Positions 28,359-38,612 of a stretch of 64,000 nt of DNA are shown here, piece by piece. This DNA comes from Pectinophora gossypiella. Lineage: Eukaryota; Arthropoda; Insecta; Lepidoptera; Gelechiidae. The stretch covers positions 10,234,895 to 10,298,894 of the forward strand of contig NC_065428.1 in assembly GCF_024362695.1 (NCBI RefSeq), in the 5' to 3' direction. The notes beneath the pieces were generated by a model. The model ran no database searches and was not told the DNA's origin. It saw only the letters and a list, made by a program, of their open reading frames with translations. The position numbers and the translations under genes are program-made. Within the stretch, counting starts at the first letter, position 1. Every line of letters begins with the position of its first letter.

Positions 28359-28807
28359 TATGTCGTGGCCAGATCGTAAAATTGATCATTTCATGATGTC
28401 TTCGACCATTTCATGAAATTTGGTCAAATCGTTAATGTAGGTCCATGCTATGTGGTGTAATAAAAATGCGAATGGTCGATTAATTTCTTAGGTTCAAACT
28501 TACGTACCCATTCGATATGGAAAAATCAATTATAATATCAATCAAGTTTTAAATATAATCGACATCAGCGCCACTATCGGTGGATAATGTTACTAATTTT
28601 ACGATATAATTGCCAATGTTTGGCCATATCATAAAGTAATCATGCATTTAGTTGCTCACATCGTTAAACGTTTTGTGTTCATTGACCTGGCCAAGCTACA
28701 TCATAATGTGGCCAACGAATGATATTCTATTTCATGAAATATGACCATTTCACGAAATGATCGAGCACATCATGAAATGATCAATTGTATGATCTGGCCA
28801 CGACATA
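28359..28807. mobile_element. Foldback MITE O, complete
   Basis: Terminal inverted repeats of ~62 bp: left TATGTCGTGGCCAGATCG..., TGATCATTTCATGATGT, right the complement ending GATCTGGCCACGACATA. 449 bp in total, no ORF. Interior contains several further ATTTCATGAAAT palindromes. Compare the broken copy at 5160. Confidence 0.82.
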
Positions 28808-29028
28808 TACACGGCATGGTTAGGAAAATTTGTAACGCGAGGTTAGATGCAGTTAAATGCTAAAAAGTGATTAATTACTACGTAACAACAAAATCAGAGA
28901 AGGAAAAGTGAAAAGAAACATTCTGTCACGGGGGTTAAGCATGGCTAACCTCTTTTGTTAGACACATGGTATTGCTGGCTGAGGACTTCTAGACAGGTTT
29001 GTCTACAAGTTTGAAGGGTGATATATTT

Positions 29029-29195
29029 TTCTATATCCCAATTGGTGTCAGAGGTACATCCATAGCAAGATAAACAAAGTACCCACCTCACCGAGCTTTA
29101 GGATAAATTAATTACTCATTGGTGCCAGTCCGGTACCGGGGTTGGAACCGGCGCTCCCCATTTGAGAACCAAGCCGATGAACCACAGTACCATAG
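29029..29195 (-). mobile_element. SINE-L with tRNA head, internally deleted
   Basis: Right end is the head on the minus strand: TGTGGTTCATCGGCTTGG, box B-like GGTTCCAACCCCG. Next CCGGACTGGCACCAATGAG, a deletion after ATTAATTTATCC, then AAGCTCGGTGAGGTGGGTAC and the tail. Confirms that the L head and tail belong to one SINE. Confidence 0.8.
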
Positions 29196-29335
29196 CGGAG
29201 ATAAACAAAATCTGTGTACAAACCGATCACTGGGACCAAATAAAATGTTCCAAAATAAACTTCGATTAGTTCAATATCGGTCCACTCTGCTTTTAAATAA
29301 ATCCGGGAATTCAGGACCGATTAATCTGGAATAGT

Positions 29336-29366
29336 ACCGGTACCATACCGGTACCGTTACCGATAG
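29336..29366. repeat. ACCGGT-rich patch
   Basis: ACCGGT at 29336 and 29347 with GTACCGTTACCGAT following. Confidence 0.45.
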
Positions 29367-29865
29367 ATAAATCAGCCGTAAATCCCGCGGAATCTGCCGC
29401 TCGTTACAATACCATTTCACTTTGACTTTGATTTGTACTGGCCATTGTTATTTTTAGAGATAATGGTTTTATTTTGCATTTTCAGTGCATTTTTAATGTA
29501 TTTAATTAATTACATTGATGATTTTAAGAGTTTTTTAAGACAACCAATTTATTTATAAAATATATAATTGTTATGTCTTATATGTGAATGTTTTAGTCGA
29601 ATTGGTTTTTACTGTAATGGCTGAAAAACATAAAACTGTAAAAATAAATAAAATAAAATAAATAAATATATTTATCTTATCTTTCATAGACTCAGATTTT
29701 ATTTTCTCCAATCAAAAATGAGAATCATTTATGCAACGTAATTATCATAGATAGACTTCTTGAAGGTCAATTTAACACTTTTGAATCTACGTCATTTCGC
29801 AAGATGTTATGGCTGAGGAGAAGAAGTAACAATTCACTACCCCATCTATTAATTAGGTATATAAA
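29367..29865. other. No gene recognised
   Basis: AT-rich, simple AAATAAAATAAA near 29640..29670, otherwise unassigned. Confidence 0.45.
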
Positions 29866-29938
29866 CATTCCCCATTTGTCCGGCCAAGTAGTTCATGCCG
29901 TATGCGGCAAATCTTACACAGTAAAATGCCTTAATGTA
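29866..29938 (+). mobile_element. G retroposon, 3' end only
   Basis: CCCATTTGTCCGGCCAAGTA, TGCCGTATGCGGCAAATCTT, then an abnormal junction ACACAGTAAAA. Confidence 0.65.
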
Positions 29939-29984
29939 ATATGAACGCTCTGTACACCACGCTCTATCGCTGTATATTATTTAT

Positions 29985-30168
29985 GTGTCTATTATATTTA
30001 TACAAAATTTTCCTGTATCCAAAGGTTGGAAGAAATTGCTGCATGAGTAATAAGGCCATCTGTTGTGCTTTTCTGTATATTATATTATGTTGTTCTCTCT
30101 GTATTTTGTGTCCCTTGTGCTCAGTAAAAAGTATTTTATCTATCTATCTATATTTGAAATTTAATTAA
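29985..30168 (+). mobile_element. LINE 3' end, family X
   Basis: CCAAAGGTTGGAAGAAATTG, AGTAATAAGGCCATCTGTTG, TTCTCTCTGTATTTTGTGTC, TATCTATCTATCTATA end. The small open frame here (29941..30168) is untranslated LINE sequence. Confidence 0.65.
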
Positions 30169-30172
30169 AATA

Positions 30173-30290
30173 TACACATACATACATAAACTCACGCCCG
30201 TAATCCCTAATGGGGTGGGCAGAGCCACAAGTAATCAAAGACAACTTGCAGCCACTGTTGATACGAAGTCCAAAGATGGAATTAAAATAT
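30173..30290 (-). mobile_element. I retroposon, 3' end
   Basis: ACATACATAAACTCACGCCC, CCTAATGGGGTGGGCAGAGC, TTGATACGAAGTCCAAAGAT. Nearly identical to 28104. Confidence 0.8.
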
Positions 30291-31455
30291 AATTTTCAAA
30301 ATACAGTAAATCGTTTCAGCTACTTAACAAACCGTGAACCGCAAACAAAAAATCATATCACGAACCACCGAAATTTTCGACTGTTATAATATTCAGGATC
30401 CCAGATTCCTCTCCCATACGCTCCGCAAGCACTATTAATTTCGAAACAAAAACGGTAAACAAACACCCGCGCTCGAATCTACTCATAATTCTTGTAATAT
30501 TGGACTGATATTACTGAAACTAACCGAGCAGGATTATGCATAAAAACTGCATAACGACCGCTTTTATTACCAACGGTTTATTAGCCTATAAATATTGTGG
30601 AGTACCGGTAAGTAAGGGCCCTATCTCACTAGAATACCACGGCCAACCACGGTCGCGCCACCAACAAAAATGTATATGCAATTAAAAACCGGCCAAATGC
30701 GAGTCGCACTCACGCACGAACGGACGCGGGTACCTTCTCATCGACTAGGTTAATAACAGTATGTACACAACTTTAATATAAGCTACCAGTTGTAATTTTT
30801 ATGTGAAACAAAAACAATGACTGAAAAATAATTGTATTCGAACTATTTGTGACTAACAAAAAAAAAAACATTGTTTTTATCTTTTTTTTGTGGCAATCTG
30901 CCCCCAACCGCTTCAAAGAGGGAGTGAAACTTGATATGGGACTTTCCGCAGTTTTCAAGATAGGAAGCTAAATTTTGATAAATTAGGAAATGAGAAACGA
31001 GTTACCTCGAATTTAACGCGAACAAATTCAAATCATTTATTTCATATTAATATCCATAATTATAAGTACATCAGATTAGATGTGATAAAATAAAATAAAA
31101 TTAAATTATATACAATCAAATAAAATTAATATTATTTATAATTATGAAATAAAATACATGAAATAAAATACATTGGTGCCCATTCGGGTGCACACAAACT
31201 TAATCCAATTTTAGTTCGACAGCTCTCCTGCACTTACAATAAGTGCAAGAAAGGGATAGAGCGGGAAAAAGTTATTCATATATGAAAACTTACATCTAGA
31301 ATCGAAATTGGGTAAAATCGGTCAAATTCCCAGTTCAACCACATGATCGTTTCATAGACTTAATTGACCTAAAACCGATACTCTATCCTGCGGCTTTCAA
31401 CCTAAATCTGACTTAATAACGGTTCAATTCGCAACAAATATCGCTTCAGTACGGT
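30291..31455. other. Unassigned stretch
   Basis: 30676..30735 (AAACCGGCCAAATGCGAGTC, GCACGAACGGACGCGGGTAC) resembles the start of a widespread insect repeat beginning ACCGGCCAAGTGCGAGTC, from general knowledge. Low-complexity AAAATAAAATTAAA at 31085..31170. No gene. Confidence 0.45.
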
Positions 31456-31503
31456 ACCGGTATAATTAAGCCGCGCCGACGCGAACCGGTATTTTGTACC
31501 GGT
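31456..31503. repeat. ACCGGT-rich patch
   Basis: ACCGGT at 31456, 31485 and 31498 in 48 bp. GGTTCTAGAGAAATG downstream resembles GGTTCTAGAAAATGG downstream of the 36737 patch. Confidence 0.5.
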
Positions 31504-31599
31504 AAAGCACTACCATTAAATGGCTTCCGATAGGTTGGTTCTAGAGAAATGTAGATTATTTTTGTGATAAATGTATAACATAGTATAACTGTAGTCTTA

Positions 31600-31976
31600 A
31601 CGAACTCCGTGGTCCAGTGGTTGAGCGTTGGGCTCACGGTCCTGGGTTCGATTCCCGGTAGGGACACATCACAAAAATTACTTTGTGAAATAGAAAGAAA
31701 TAGAAATAGAAATACTCTTTATTCACTAATTATTTATTTTGTGGTCGCTAGTTTGGTTAGAACATTCAGGCTGATCACCTGATTGTCCGAAAATAAGATG
31801 ATCCGTGGTTCGGAAGTCACGTTAACTCGTTGGTACCGGTTACTACTTAGTATGTATGTATGTAGTCGTTACATGGACCATGTCAGGGGCCTTTGGCGGC
31901 TCAATAATTACCCTGACTCCAAGGTTGATGAGGTTGGTATTCCACCTCACAACCTACTCGATAAGAACACAGCACA
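31600..31976 (+). mobile_element. SINE-B carrying a nested LINE 3' end
   Basis: Head CCGTGGTCCAGTGGTTGAGC, box B GGTTCGATTCCC, ATCACAAAAATTACTTTGTG, then a 52-bp insert at 31690..31741, then GTTTGGTTAGAACATTCAGG, core and GGGGCCTTTGGCGGCTCAAT. The head lacks ~6 bp around the anticodon region. Confidence 0.85.
31690..31741 (-). mobile_element. Short LINE 3' end nested in SINE-B
   Basis: Minus strand reads GTGAATAAAGAGTATTTC then CTATTTCTATTTCTTTC. A TTTGTG repeat at both junctions is a possible short target-site duplication. Confidence 0.6.
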
Positions 31977-32011
31977 TCAGAACTTGTCATTTGCAAGATG
32001 AGACAGGTATA

Positions 32012-32235
32012 CAGAATATTAGTAACATCATAGCAAATACTGAGAGGGATGATTCAGACCATGATTCTGAGTTGATATCAAGTTGATTTTCCTGTCGGCA
32101 AATTCATCAAAAATTTAGTGTTTTTTTTATTATTTTCCGTTCCATACTTTTGCGACTTAAAGTTCCACTTGATACCAACTCAGAATCATGGCCTGAATCC
32201 CTCAAAGTTTACGTTACGATGTCACTTACACCCTG
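32012..32235. mobile_element. MITE M, complete
   Basis: Arms CCATGATTCTGAGTTGATAT / ATACCAACTCAGAATCATGG around a ~50-bp AT-rich centre. Ends AGAATATTAGTAACATC and GATGTCACTTACACCCTG. Confidence 0.85.
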
Positions 32236-32536
32236 TATATTTTGCAGCCGAGTTAAAGGCGAATTCACATGAACTGTCGAAATAATTTAGTTTCAGCAAT
32301 ATCGCTATCGATTCTCAAAGTCAATTCGAAATATTTTGATATTGGGATCGCTTGCCTGCAAAGGCTGGCGGTTGTAAATTAGAGGATGGTCAAATAACTG
32401 CAACAGAAACTGCATTTCCGAATTTCAGTGTAAATTCACGCCGTAGATTCCACTCTCTTGGGATGACTAGAGCTGGGAATGTTTGCAAATGGTTACAAAG
32501 TATACATATGTAGTATTCAGTGTTACTTTGGTATTT
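32236..32536. other. No gene recognised
   Basis: Mixed composition. No repeat match. Confidence 0.4.
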
Positions 32537-32812
32537 TATTTAACAGGTGAGATTGTGGTCAAAGGACACATGATGTTCGTGCCTCACCCAACAGGGTCCA
32601 CATAATACCAGCACCGTGGTTCACGCCGCGACTTGTGCTGAGGCCCTTTTATCTCAGGACGTCTACCACTACCTTATGATCATTTCGACAAACATCCGTC
32701 TTGTTTTTTTTTTGTAATTGTTTAGTGGAAATTTGACATGATGTTATTATCTTTTTTTTTTTGTGTGTGGCGCCCTTTTATAATAAACTATTTCTATTCT
32801 ATTCTAAATGAA
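32537..32812 (+). mobile_element. LINE 3' end, family Y
   Basis: GC-richer block with GGACACATGATGTTCGTGCC, GCACCGTGGTTCACGCCGCG, then T-rich sequence, GGCGCCCTTTTATAATAAAC and TATTCTATTCTA. No coding frame could be assigned. Confidence 0.55.
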
Positions 32813-32995
32813 ACCCCATTTTTAATTGAAAAAAAAAATTATGATTCAATAGTATCCGAACTCCCGGGTTGATGGGGTCGGCCAATGGCCCTATTACCCA
32901 CAGGAGACAAAAATTAAAAAGATTTACCCTCGAACGTTATTCACTATTAATTCCGGATTATTTTTTTTTTGTTTCTGTTATCTCTTTTTATAGTA

Positions 32996-33272
32996 GCCGT
33001 GGTAGCCCAGTTGGAAAAACGCTTGACTCTCACTGTAAGGTTGCAGGTTCGAATCCAGTACGGGCTATGATTTTTGAAATCGTTTTTCGAAGTCAAGTTT
33101 AGATCATTAATGATTATCACGTGCTCAGCGGTAAAGCAAAACATCGTGAGGAAACCCACATTCTCGAGAAGTGCTTTTCGGACGTATGTGACCTAACCTG
33201 TATTGGGCTGGTTTTCCCTTCGCCGGTAGGAATCTTTAGGTTATGTGAACCCTGTGCAAACGGAATAACGCT
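32996..33272 (+). mobile_element. SINE-E with tRNA head
   Basis: GTGGTAGCCCAGTTGG (box A), GCAGGTTCGAATCCAG (box B), ATGATTATCACGTGCTCAGC, GGAAACCCACATTC, CCTAACCTGTATTGGGCTGG. The region around the GACAGGCAGTCGC segment is deleted. Confidence 0.88.
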
Positions 33273-33825
33273 GCAAATATGATGTCATTTTGTGTAAGAT
33301 TAATATTTTGATATTATTTTATTGTTACTCTGGCGTCTTCTGAGTTCTCAGCGGTCATGATTTGTCCGGCCAAGTAGTTAGAGCTACGCCATAATCAAAA
33401 GGTCAGCTGGAGGACATCTCTTTCTTAGAGATAAGCTTACCTGTACTGCCTATTTTCTTTGTACGTTTCTTTCGGCTCTTCTACTGAGTACAAATAAATA
33501 AATAAAAAATATTTTTCTTCTTTTAAACCCAGAGTCCTAGGATCTTACCAGCTGAAGATGTTCTGATTTTTATTCCCAAAAATAATAAAATAAATGTGAT
33601 ATCCAAGAACATCTCTACTCCCGGATTTATAGCGTGCCGACAGCTTTATCATACATTTCGCTTCACTCATGCGTCTAAATTATTTAACTTGGTTAGTGAA
33701 TATATTTATTTTAGATGCGCCTAGGGATTTGAAGTTTCAACTCGAGTACTAGGGTTTATAATCGTACTAGGGACACCTAGACTGGCTTTTCACATGGGTA
33801 TCGTTACTTGCAGATTTTCCGCATC
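33273..33825. other. Unassigned, one G scrap
   Basis: 33358..33386 (TGATTTGTCCGGCCAAGTAG) is a scrap of G. The remainder is unassigned. Confidence 0.45.
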
Positions 33826-34032
33826 ACCATCACTAATTTAAGAGCCACGCTCTTGTCGGTGTAGCATTCTCAATTCTTGTCTATCAAAGGCCAATTCTTT
33901 CACTTCCTTATAAGACACGACGTTCGCCTTCTTTTTAATCTGTTCCACGTAAGCTCTTTTTGGTCTTTCCATTCCACTATTTCCTTGTAGCTTCTCTTCT
34001 ATGATGTTTTTAATAAATTCGTCGTGACTTAT
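33826..34032 (-). pseudogene. RTE-1 LINE C-terminus
   Basis: Minus-strand peptide IIEEKLQGNSGMERPKRAYV then EQIKKKANVVSYKEVKELAF and DRQELRMLH. Tail at left TTTAAGAGCCACGCTCTTGT. 5'-truncated at HDEFIK. Joined at 34033 to a SINE-L. Confidence 0.82.
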
Positions 34033-34280
34033 TACCATCGCATGATGAACTAAGTACCCACACCTCACCGAACTTTCTGTTAGACCAACGTGATAGGTGA
34101 GCCGTATCGCCGTCTCATCTTCTTATCGTGTGGGTTGTGAAGTGGAATACCAACCTCATCAACCCTGGTGTCAGGGTTATTACTGAGCCGCCAAAGGCGT
34201 CTGACATGCCTCGTGTAACGACTACATACCGCCGTCAATAAAGGTCGAGCCAAATGCCAACTTAGTATACTTACTTTCCG
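34033..34280 (-). mobile_element. SINE-L split by a nested SINE-B
   Basis: ATGATGAACTAAGTACCCAC, GAACTTTCTGTTAGACCAAC and GTGAGCCGTATCGCCGTC, then the insertion 34115..34229, then CGCCGTCAATAAAGGTCGAG. Confidence 0.8.
34115..34229 (-). mobile_element. SINE-B 3' part nested in SINE-L
   Basis: TCTTCTTATCGTGTGGGTTG, CTCATCAACCCTGGTGTCAG, GAGCCGCCAAAGGCGTC. Flanked by CGCCGTC at 34108..34114 and 34230..34236. Confidence 0.82.
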
Positions 34281-34732
34281 ATGTTTTCTTTTTCTAATTT
34301 CACATCTTTCAGCGCAATAAAGCTGAATTCGGTTGGTGAAAATCACGATTAAGAACGACATAATTACTAGATCAATTCGAGAGGGCCATACTAATTCGTG
34401 CACAAGCTTTGCATCGTAACAGTATGAACAGACAAGCAATGCTGGGGGATCGCCCTAATTGGGCCGACGCCAAGTGAAGTTCGGGCGAACTATTGTGGAT
34501 ACACCGAACTATTGTGACTATTGTCGACTAGAGGAGGGCAATTTAGTTCGACAGTGTTTTGTTTGGTCGTCAATGGGTTAATTTATCGGTGTCTTCTGTG
34601 AAAGGTTATCTTGTCCGATTAAACTGACTGCGATAGAGTTAGTTCAGTTGTAACGGAGGTATTGTGAAGTTAAGTTGTGAGTTTATAGCGTTTTTTTTAA
34701 ATGGCAATAAGTTTTCATTTAGTTAAAGAGTG
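34281..34732. other. No gene recognised; less AT-rich
   Basis: 34440..34700 has no match in the window and repeats CGAACTATTGTG twice (34488, 34504). Could be single copy. No open frame of note. Confidence 0.4.
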
Positions 34733-34862
34733 CCCTAAACCGAGCATGCATGAAGCCTTTGATGAGAATGGAAGAAGGGAACGTGGTCTGTCAGGAATCT
34801 GTCTACCCCAACGGAAAATAGGCTTGATGTTATACGTATATGTGTATGTTTACGAGAAAAGG
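34733..34862 (+). pseudogene. RTE-2 C-terminal end and tail
   Basis: ATGCATGAAGCCTTTGATGA, AATGGAAGAAGGGAACGTGG, CTGTCTACCCCAACGG, TAGGCTTGATGTTATACG. Matches the CMKxLMxxEEAREV-type end of RTE-2 (translation imperfect). Followed by a GTGA run at 34870. Confidence 0.65.
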
Positions 34863-34989
34863 AACGAGTGAGTGAGTGAGTGGAGAATATAAAGAATCTA
34901 TGTACACTCCTCTCTACTGGGGGGTGGGTTTCTTCTCACACGGTTTGTCAATGACCAACCTAACCATGTCAAGTTTATTTAAGAGCCAG

Positions 34990-35232
34990 TAAAGACCCCC
35001 AATATTATGGCTCATGTAACGACTTAATACTTACTTCAGTTGGTTACTAAGATCGACTGCTTAACGTGCCTTCCGAAGCACGAATCATCTTACTTACAAA
35101 CGATTGGGTGATCAGCCTGCCATGTCCTGATCAAACTGGGATCGTAAAGCGATTTTAGTGATAGATCGGGATTCGAACCCGAGACCTCCGAATGGCGAGC
35201 CTAATGTTCAACCACTGAACCACGGAAGCCGT
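34990..35232 (-). mobile_element. SINE-B, 3'-truncated, diverged
   Basis: Head at right (CAACCACTGAACCACGG), box B GGTTCGAATCCC, core CTTAACGTGCCTTCCGAAGC, ending TTATGGCTCATGTAACGAC. Confidence 0.8.
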
Positions 35233-35687
35233 CATGGCGTCCTACTGAATTTTTACCTAAAGTCCCTAACGATCAACTGACTTACACTTAAAAAAACATT
35301 CTTAACACCCAATCAGCAGCAGACACAAACAAAAGAATCTTAAAAACAAAACAACATCGCCAACCCGTTTACGTCCGCTCGAATTTACAGCCAAACGGTA
35401 CTACTAACCGGTACTTCGTACTAACCGGTATTCTCCCGGGGACCGGTACAATTAGACCGGCGATAGACCGCCTAGACCCGATTAGACCGATTGGCAATCG
35501 AACGTGGAACGCTACATGCAAGTTGAATGCAAGTGAAGGAATCGACGGTATATTCAGGCGGCGACGCAATATCGTTCTACTGTTTCTGAGGACTTCACAG
35601 GTTATGTAGCTAAGTACCCGACCACTGCGAAGCAAAATGGAGGGTTATTTGTTAAATTTTTAGTAAGTTATTCCCTGAAATATATTT
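35233..35687. other. Unassigned, contains ACCGGT patch
   Basis: ACCGGT at 35407, 35424 and 35442, then AGACCGGCGATAGACCGCC and GATTAGACCGATTGG. 35369..35635 is open on the minus strand but shows no domain. Confidence 0.45.
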
Positions 35688-35878
35688 TTTTAAAGAACGT
35701 CTAGGGCCCTGTGCCGAGGTTTTTCTTGCAGCTTCTTTTCCCCGGCTATACAGGTTGTGAGAAGCTGCAGTAGTTTTAGGCGGATAAGACGTTCGTTATG
35801 TAAAAATTGACAATTGAAAGTGTGTTATTCAAACTATGTTACCTACTGAATAAAGATATTTTTGAATTTGAATTTGAA
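35688..35878 (+). mobile_element. LINE 3' end, family H, plus strand
   Basis: AAGAACGTCTAGGGCCCTGT, GCAGCTTCTTTTCCCCGG, GTTACCTACTGAATAAAGAT, TTTGAATTTGAATTTGAAG. Best copy for orientation, ending in a TTTGAA repeat. Confidence 0.85.
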
Positions 35879-36005
35879 GTGTACATTTTATCTTGTGAGA
35901 GAGGAAATGGTCACCAGAGAGGAAGTGAAAGCCATGTAAGCGCCTTTTAGAAAAAGATTATCTTCAACAAAACCTCGATTAATTTTAATTAATTTATTTA
36001 ATATA

Positions 36006-36347
36006 TCACTACATAGTATAAAACAAAGTCGCTTTTTCTGTCCCTATATCCCTATGTACGCTTAAATCTTTAAAACTACGCAACGGATTTTGATGCGGTT
36101 TTTTCATAGATAGATAGAGTGATTCAAGAGGAAGGTTAAGTTTATAATTACATCAATCAATCAATCAATAATACTTCATTGCACAACAACATATACAAAG
36201 GACATAAACATACGAATAAAAACATGACACAACAACAATTAAATAGTGGAGAAATACTGTTATTTTTGAGGTTTTTAATGTGATGTCGTAAATAATTTAA
36301 TTTTTCCTCAGCGCTGCACTCGAGCGAAGCCGGGGCGGGTCGCTAGT
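36006..36347 (+). mobile_element. Helentron/Lep1-like Helitron with nested LINE end
   Basis: Starts TCACTACATAGTATAAAACA, GTCGCTTTTTCTGTCC, CTACGCAACGGATTTTGATG; ends GAGCGAAGCCGGGGCGGGTC and GCTAGT. These ends match non-autonomous Helentrons (Lep1) widely known in Lepidoptera. Interrupted at 36153..36246. Confidence 0.85.
36153..36246 (-). mobile_element. LINE 3' end, family X, inside the Helentron
   Basis: ATCAATCAATCAATCAATAA, ATTGCACAACAACATATACA, AAGGACATAAACATACGAAT. Same as 12797. Confidence 0.75.
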
Positions 36348-36359
36348 GTGATATATAAA

Positions 36360-36598
36360 GCGAAAGTTGATGGTAAGGCTGGCAGAGGAAGACCTAGAAG
36401 GACTTACATTGACCAAATTGGAGATGTCCTTAGAAAGGTTTAGTACGATCTACTCTGAACCGGCGTGCGTGTATGAAGCGATTGATGAATGTGAAGGAAG
36501 CAAGAGTAGTGTAAATAAGTGTGTCAGGATCGAAGCAAATGGAATTTTATAGTCTGCTTACCCCAGTGGCAAATAGGCGTGATCTTATGTGGAAAAGA
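36360..36598 (+). pseudogene. RTE-2 LINE C-terminus
   Basis: Plus-strand DNA encodes GKAGRGRPRRTYIDQIGDVL (one frame), a stop after LRKV, then VYEAIDECEGS-like sequence in another frame, SAYPSGK and the tail CTTACCCCAGTGGC. Immediately follows the Helentron end. Two or more frame breaks. Confidence 0.8.
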
Positions 36599-37227
36599 GA
36601 ACACAATTGAACATAATTTTTTTTGTTCCAATTTTAACAATATAGCACTTAGTAAGAATTAAGAAGTAAAGCTTTTTTCAACTATTTCAGCGAAGTTAAG
36701 CTCGACTCAAGCGAGAGTACCGTTACCGGAACTATTACCGGTAATTAATCTGAGGTACCGGTTGGTAGAGGGTTCTAGAAAATGGAGAAAATTATTATTT
36801 TGTTGAGTTGAAGTACTTGTTTCTTTGCATTATAGGAATTTCTATAAATAAAAAATCTACAATGTTTACAGTGTGAGTGTGTGTGTAAATGATTATGTAT
36901 TCAGCTGCACACTTAATTATTATTTATGTTTTTTCATGATGACAAAGCAACTTCAAAACGATCTTGATCATACTGAGAAAGTATGATCAATAGACATACT
37001 CGTATTATAAGACCAAAATGTGTGTGACCAAAAAGTGCTATTATGCAGCACTGGACCCGCGTCCAACTTGCCAAAGACACTAAATTATATAATTATTTAA
37101 TTGATTAATTAAGAGAAAACACCCGAAATAAATGATTTTTATTTTATTTTTTTATTTTATTTTATTTTTAAAATGGCCGTTTAAATTGCGTTGATTTAGA
37201 AGATTGATTTTAATACAACTACAAGAA
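36599..37227. other. Unassigned, contains ACCGGT patch
   Basis: ACCGGT at 36737 and 36757. GTGTGAGTGTGTGTG at 36871. TTTTATTTTATTTTTATTTT near 37140. No gene. Confidence 0.45.
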
Positions 37228-37347
37228 ATTTCGTCCTAAAACAAAGGACAGTCTCACAAAGTGATTTCGACAATGACCCCATCGGTAATCAAACTCGGAC
37301 TTCCGGATCGTAAGCTTAACGCTCTAATCACTAGACCACGGATATGA
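37228..37347 (-). mobile_element. SINE-A, head part
   Basis: Sense: GTGGTCTAGTGATTAGAGCG, box B-like GTTTGATTACCG, TGTGAGACTGTCCTTTG. 3'-truncated. Mutated box B suggests age. Confidence 0.78.
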
Positions 37348-38087
37348 TACTCCATCTTCAGCCCATTAAAACTTGTTTCTACCCCAGATGTACTTCGCAT
37401 TCAAAACACCGCCCTTACGCGTGTGCGACTAATAACATCAAAGGGGTCGCCATATTTTAACCAAAATTAACCCTTAACCAGACCCTAACAATAACTGTAT
37501 CCGGTCAACTGCCGACTGTCCAAACTCTAATTAGACTTAGCTCCAGTTAAACTCGGCTTAAACTGTTACTGGCAGCGGTTACGCACTTATTCAGTTTCAT
37601 ATCGCAAAGTTTTCCATGTATTTTATTATAAGTTATAAACTACGCTTGTATGACGATGTGAAGAAATAAATAAATAATATGTATATATAATCGTCATAAA
37701 ACAACATAGAAGGGAAGCGATTGAAGACTAAAGTGAGACCGGAGGGGGTGAGGTAAACCAAGCTCAGTGCTGGTGGGGGACGGAGAATTGCCGTTCTATT
37801 CCTTATTCTATGCTTATAGTAAAAACCACGTGAACGCCGTTTTTGAAAAAAAAGAAAAATCATCCTGATTCTGCAATTTCTTTAATTAATTTTAATCAAA
37901 ATAATTTAATTAAAAAATAAAATAATTATAATAATTAATTTAATTATTAATATTTTATTTGAATATATTATTTCTTAACTATAGTGTTTCAACGCAAAAT
38001 AAATAATTTTATCATATATATTATTATTATTTATCCGGGTAAGAATTTTAGACAATATTTTTTTACTTGTATAGAAATTAGCGTGTC
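37348..38087. other. No gene recognised
   Basis: 37350..37610 is less AT-rich and without match in the window. 37885..37985 is almost pure A/T. Minus-strand open frame 37633..37863 has no domain. Confidence 0.45.
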
Positions 38088-38140
38088 TATTACTTCTTGC
38101 TCTGGACACCCCATTAGGCATTACGGGCGTGAATTTGTGT
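38088..38140 (+). mobile_element. I retroposon scrap
   Basis: CTTGCTCTGGACACCCCATT then GGCATTACGGGCGTGAATTT. Confidence 0.6.
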
Positions 38141-38169
38141 ACATATTAATTACAAATACATTTTGTATT

Positions 38170-38273
38170 AACTGACAATGAAAGTACATAGCTGGCGAGG
38201 AGTGTGTATATACTTGACACCTCTGCCTACCCCTTTGCGGATACAGGCGTGATGCTATGATATGTGTTTATGT
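38170..38273 (+). mobile_element. T retroposon 3' end
   Basis: AAGTACATAGCTGGCGAGGA, GACACCTCTGCCTACCCCTT, ACAGGCGTGATGCTATGAT. Its TATG tail served as target for the SINE-B at 38274. Confidence 0.7.
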
Positions 38274-38599
38274 CTTCTTCTATCTTGTGGATTGTGAGGT
38301 GGATTACCAACCCCATTAACCCTGGTGTCAGGGTTATTACTGAGCCGCCATAGTCCCCTGACATGACTCATGTAACTACTACGTACTTACATCAGTAAGT
38401 AATAACCGGGACCAACGGCTTAACGTGTATTCCGAAACACGGAACATCTTACTTTTTGGACAATCAGGTGATGAGCCTGTAATGTCCTAACCAAACTAGG
38501 GATCACAAAGTGATTTTTGTGATTTGTCCCCACCGGGATTCGAACCCGGGACCTCCGGACCGTGAGCACAACGCTCGACCACTGGACCACGGAGGCCGT
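38274..38599 (-). mobile_element. SINE-B, full length with 13-bp target-site duplication
   Basis: All landmarks intact, head at right (CCACTGGACCACGGAGGCC). Perfect repeats TATGTGTTTATGT at 38261..38273 and 38600..38612. One of the best-preserved copies. Confidence 0.95.
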
Positions 38600-38612
38600 T
38601 ATGTGTTTATGT

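Noticed and set aside
29941..30168. Cys-rich small secreted peptide
   Set aside because: Lies wholly in the untranslated 3' end of LINE family X and includes its TATC repeat.
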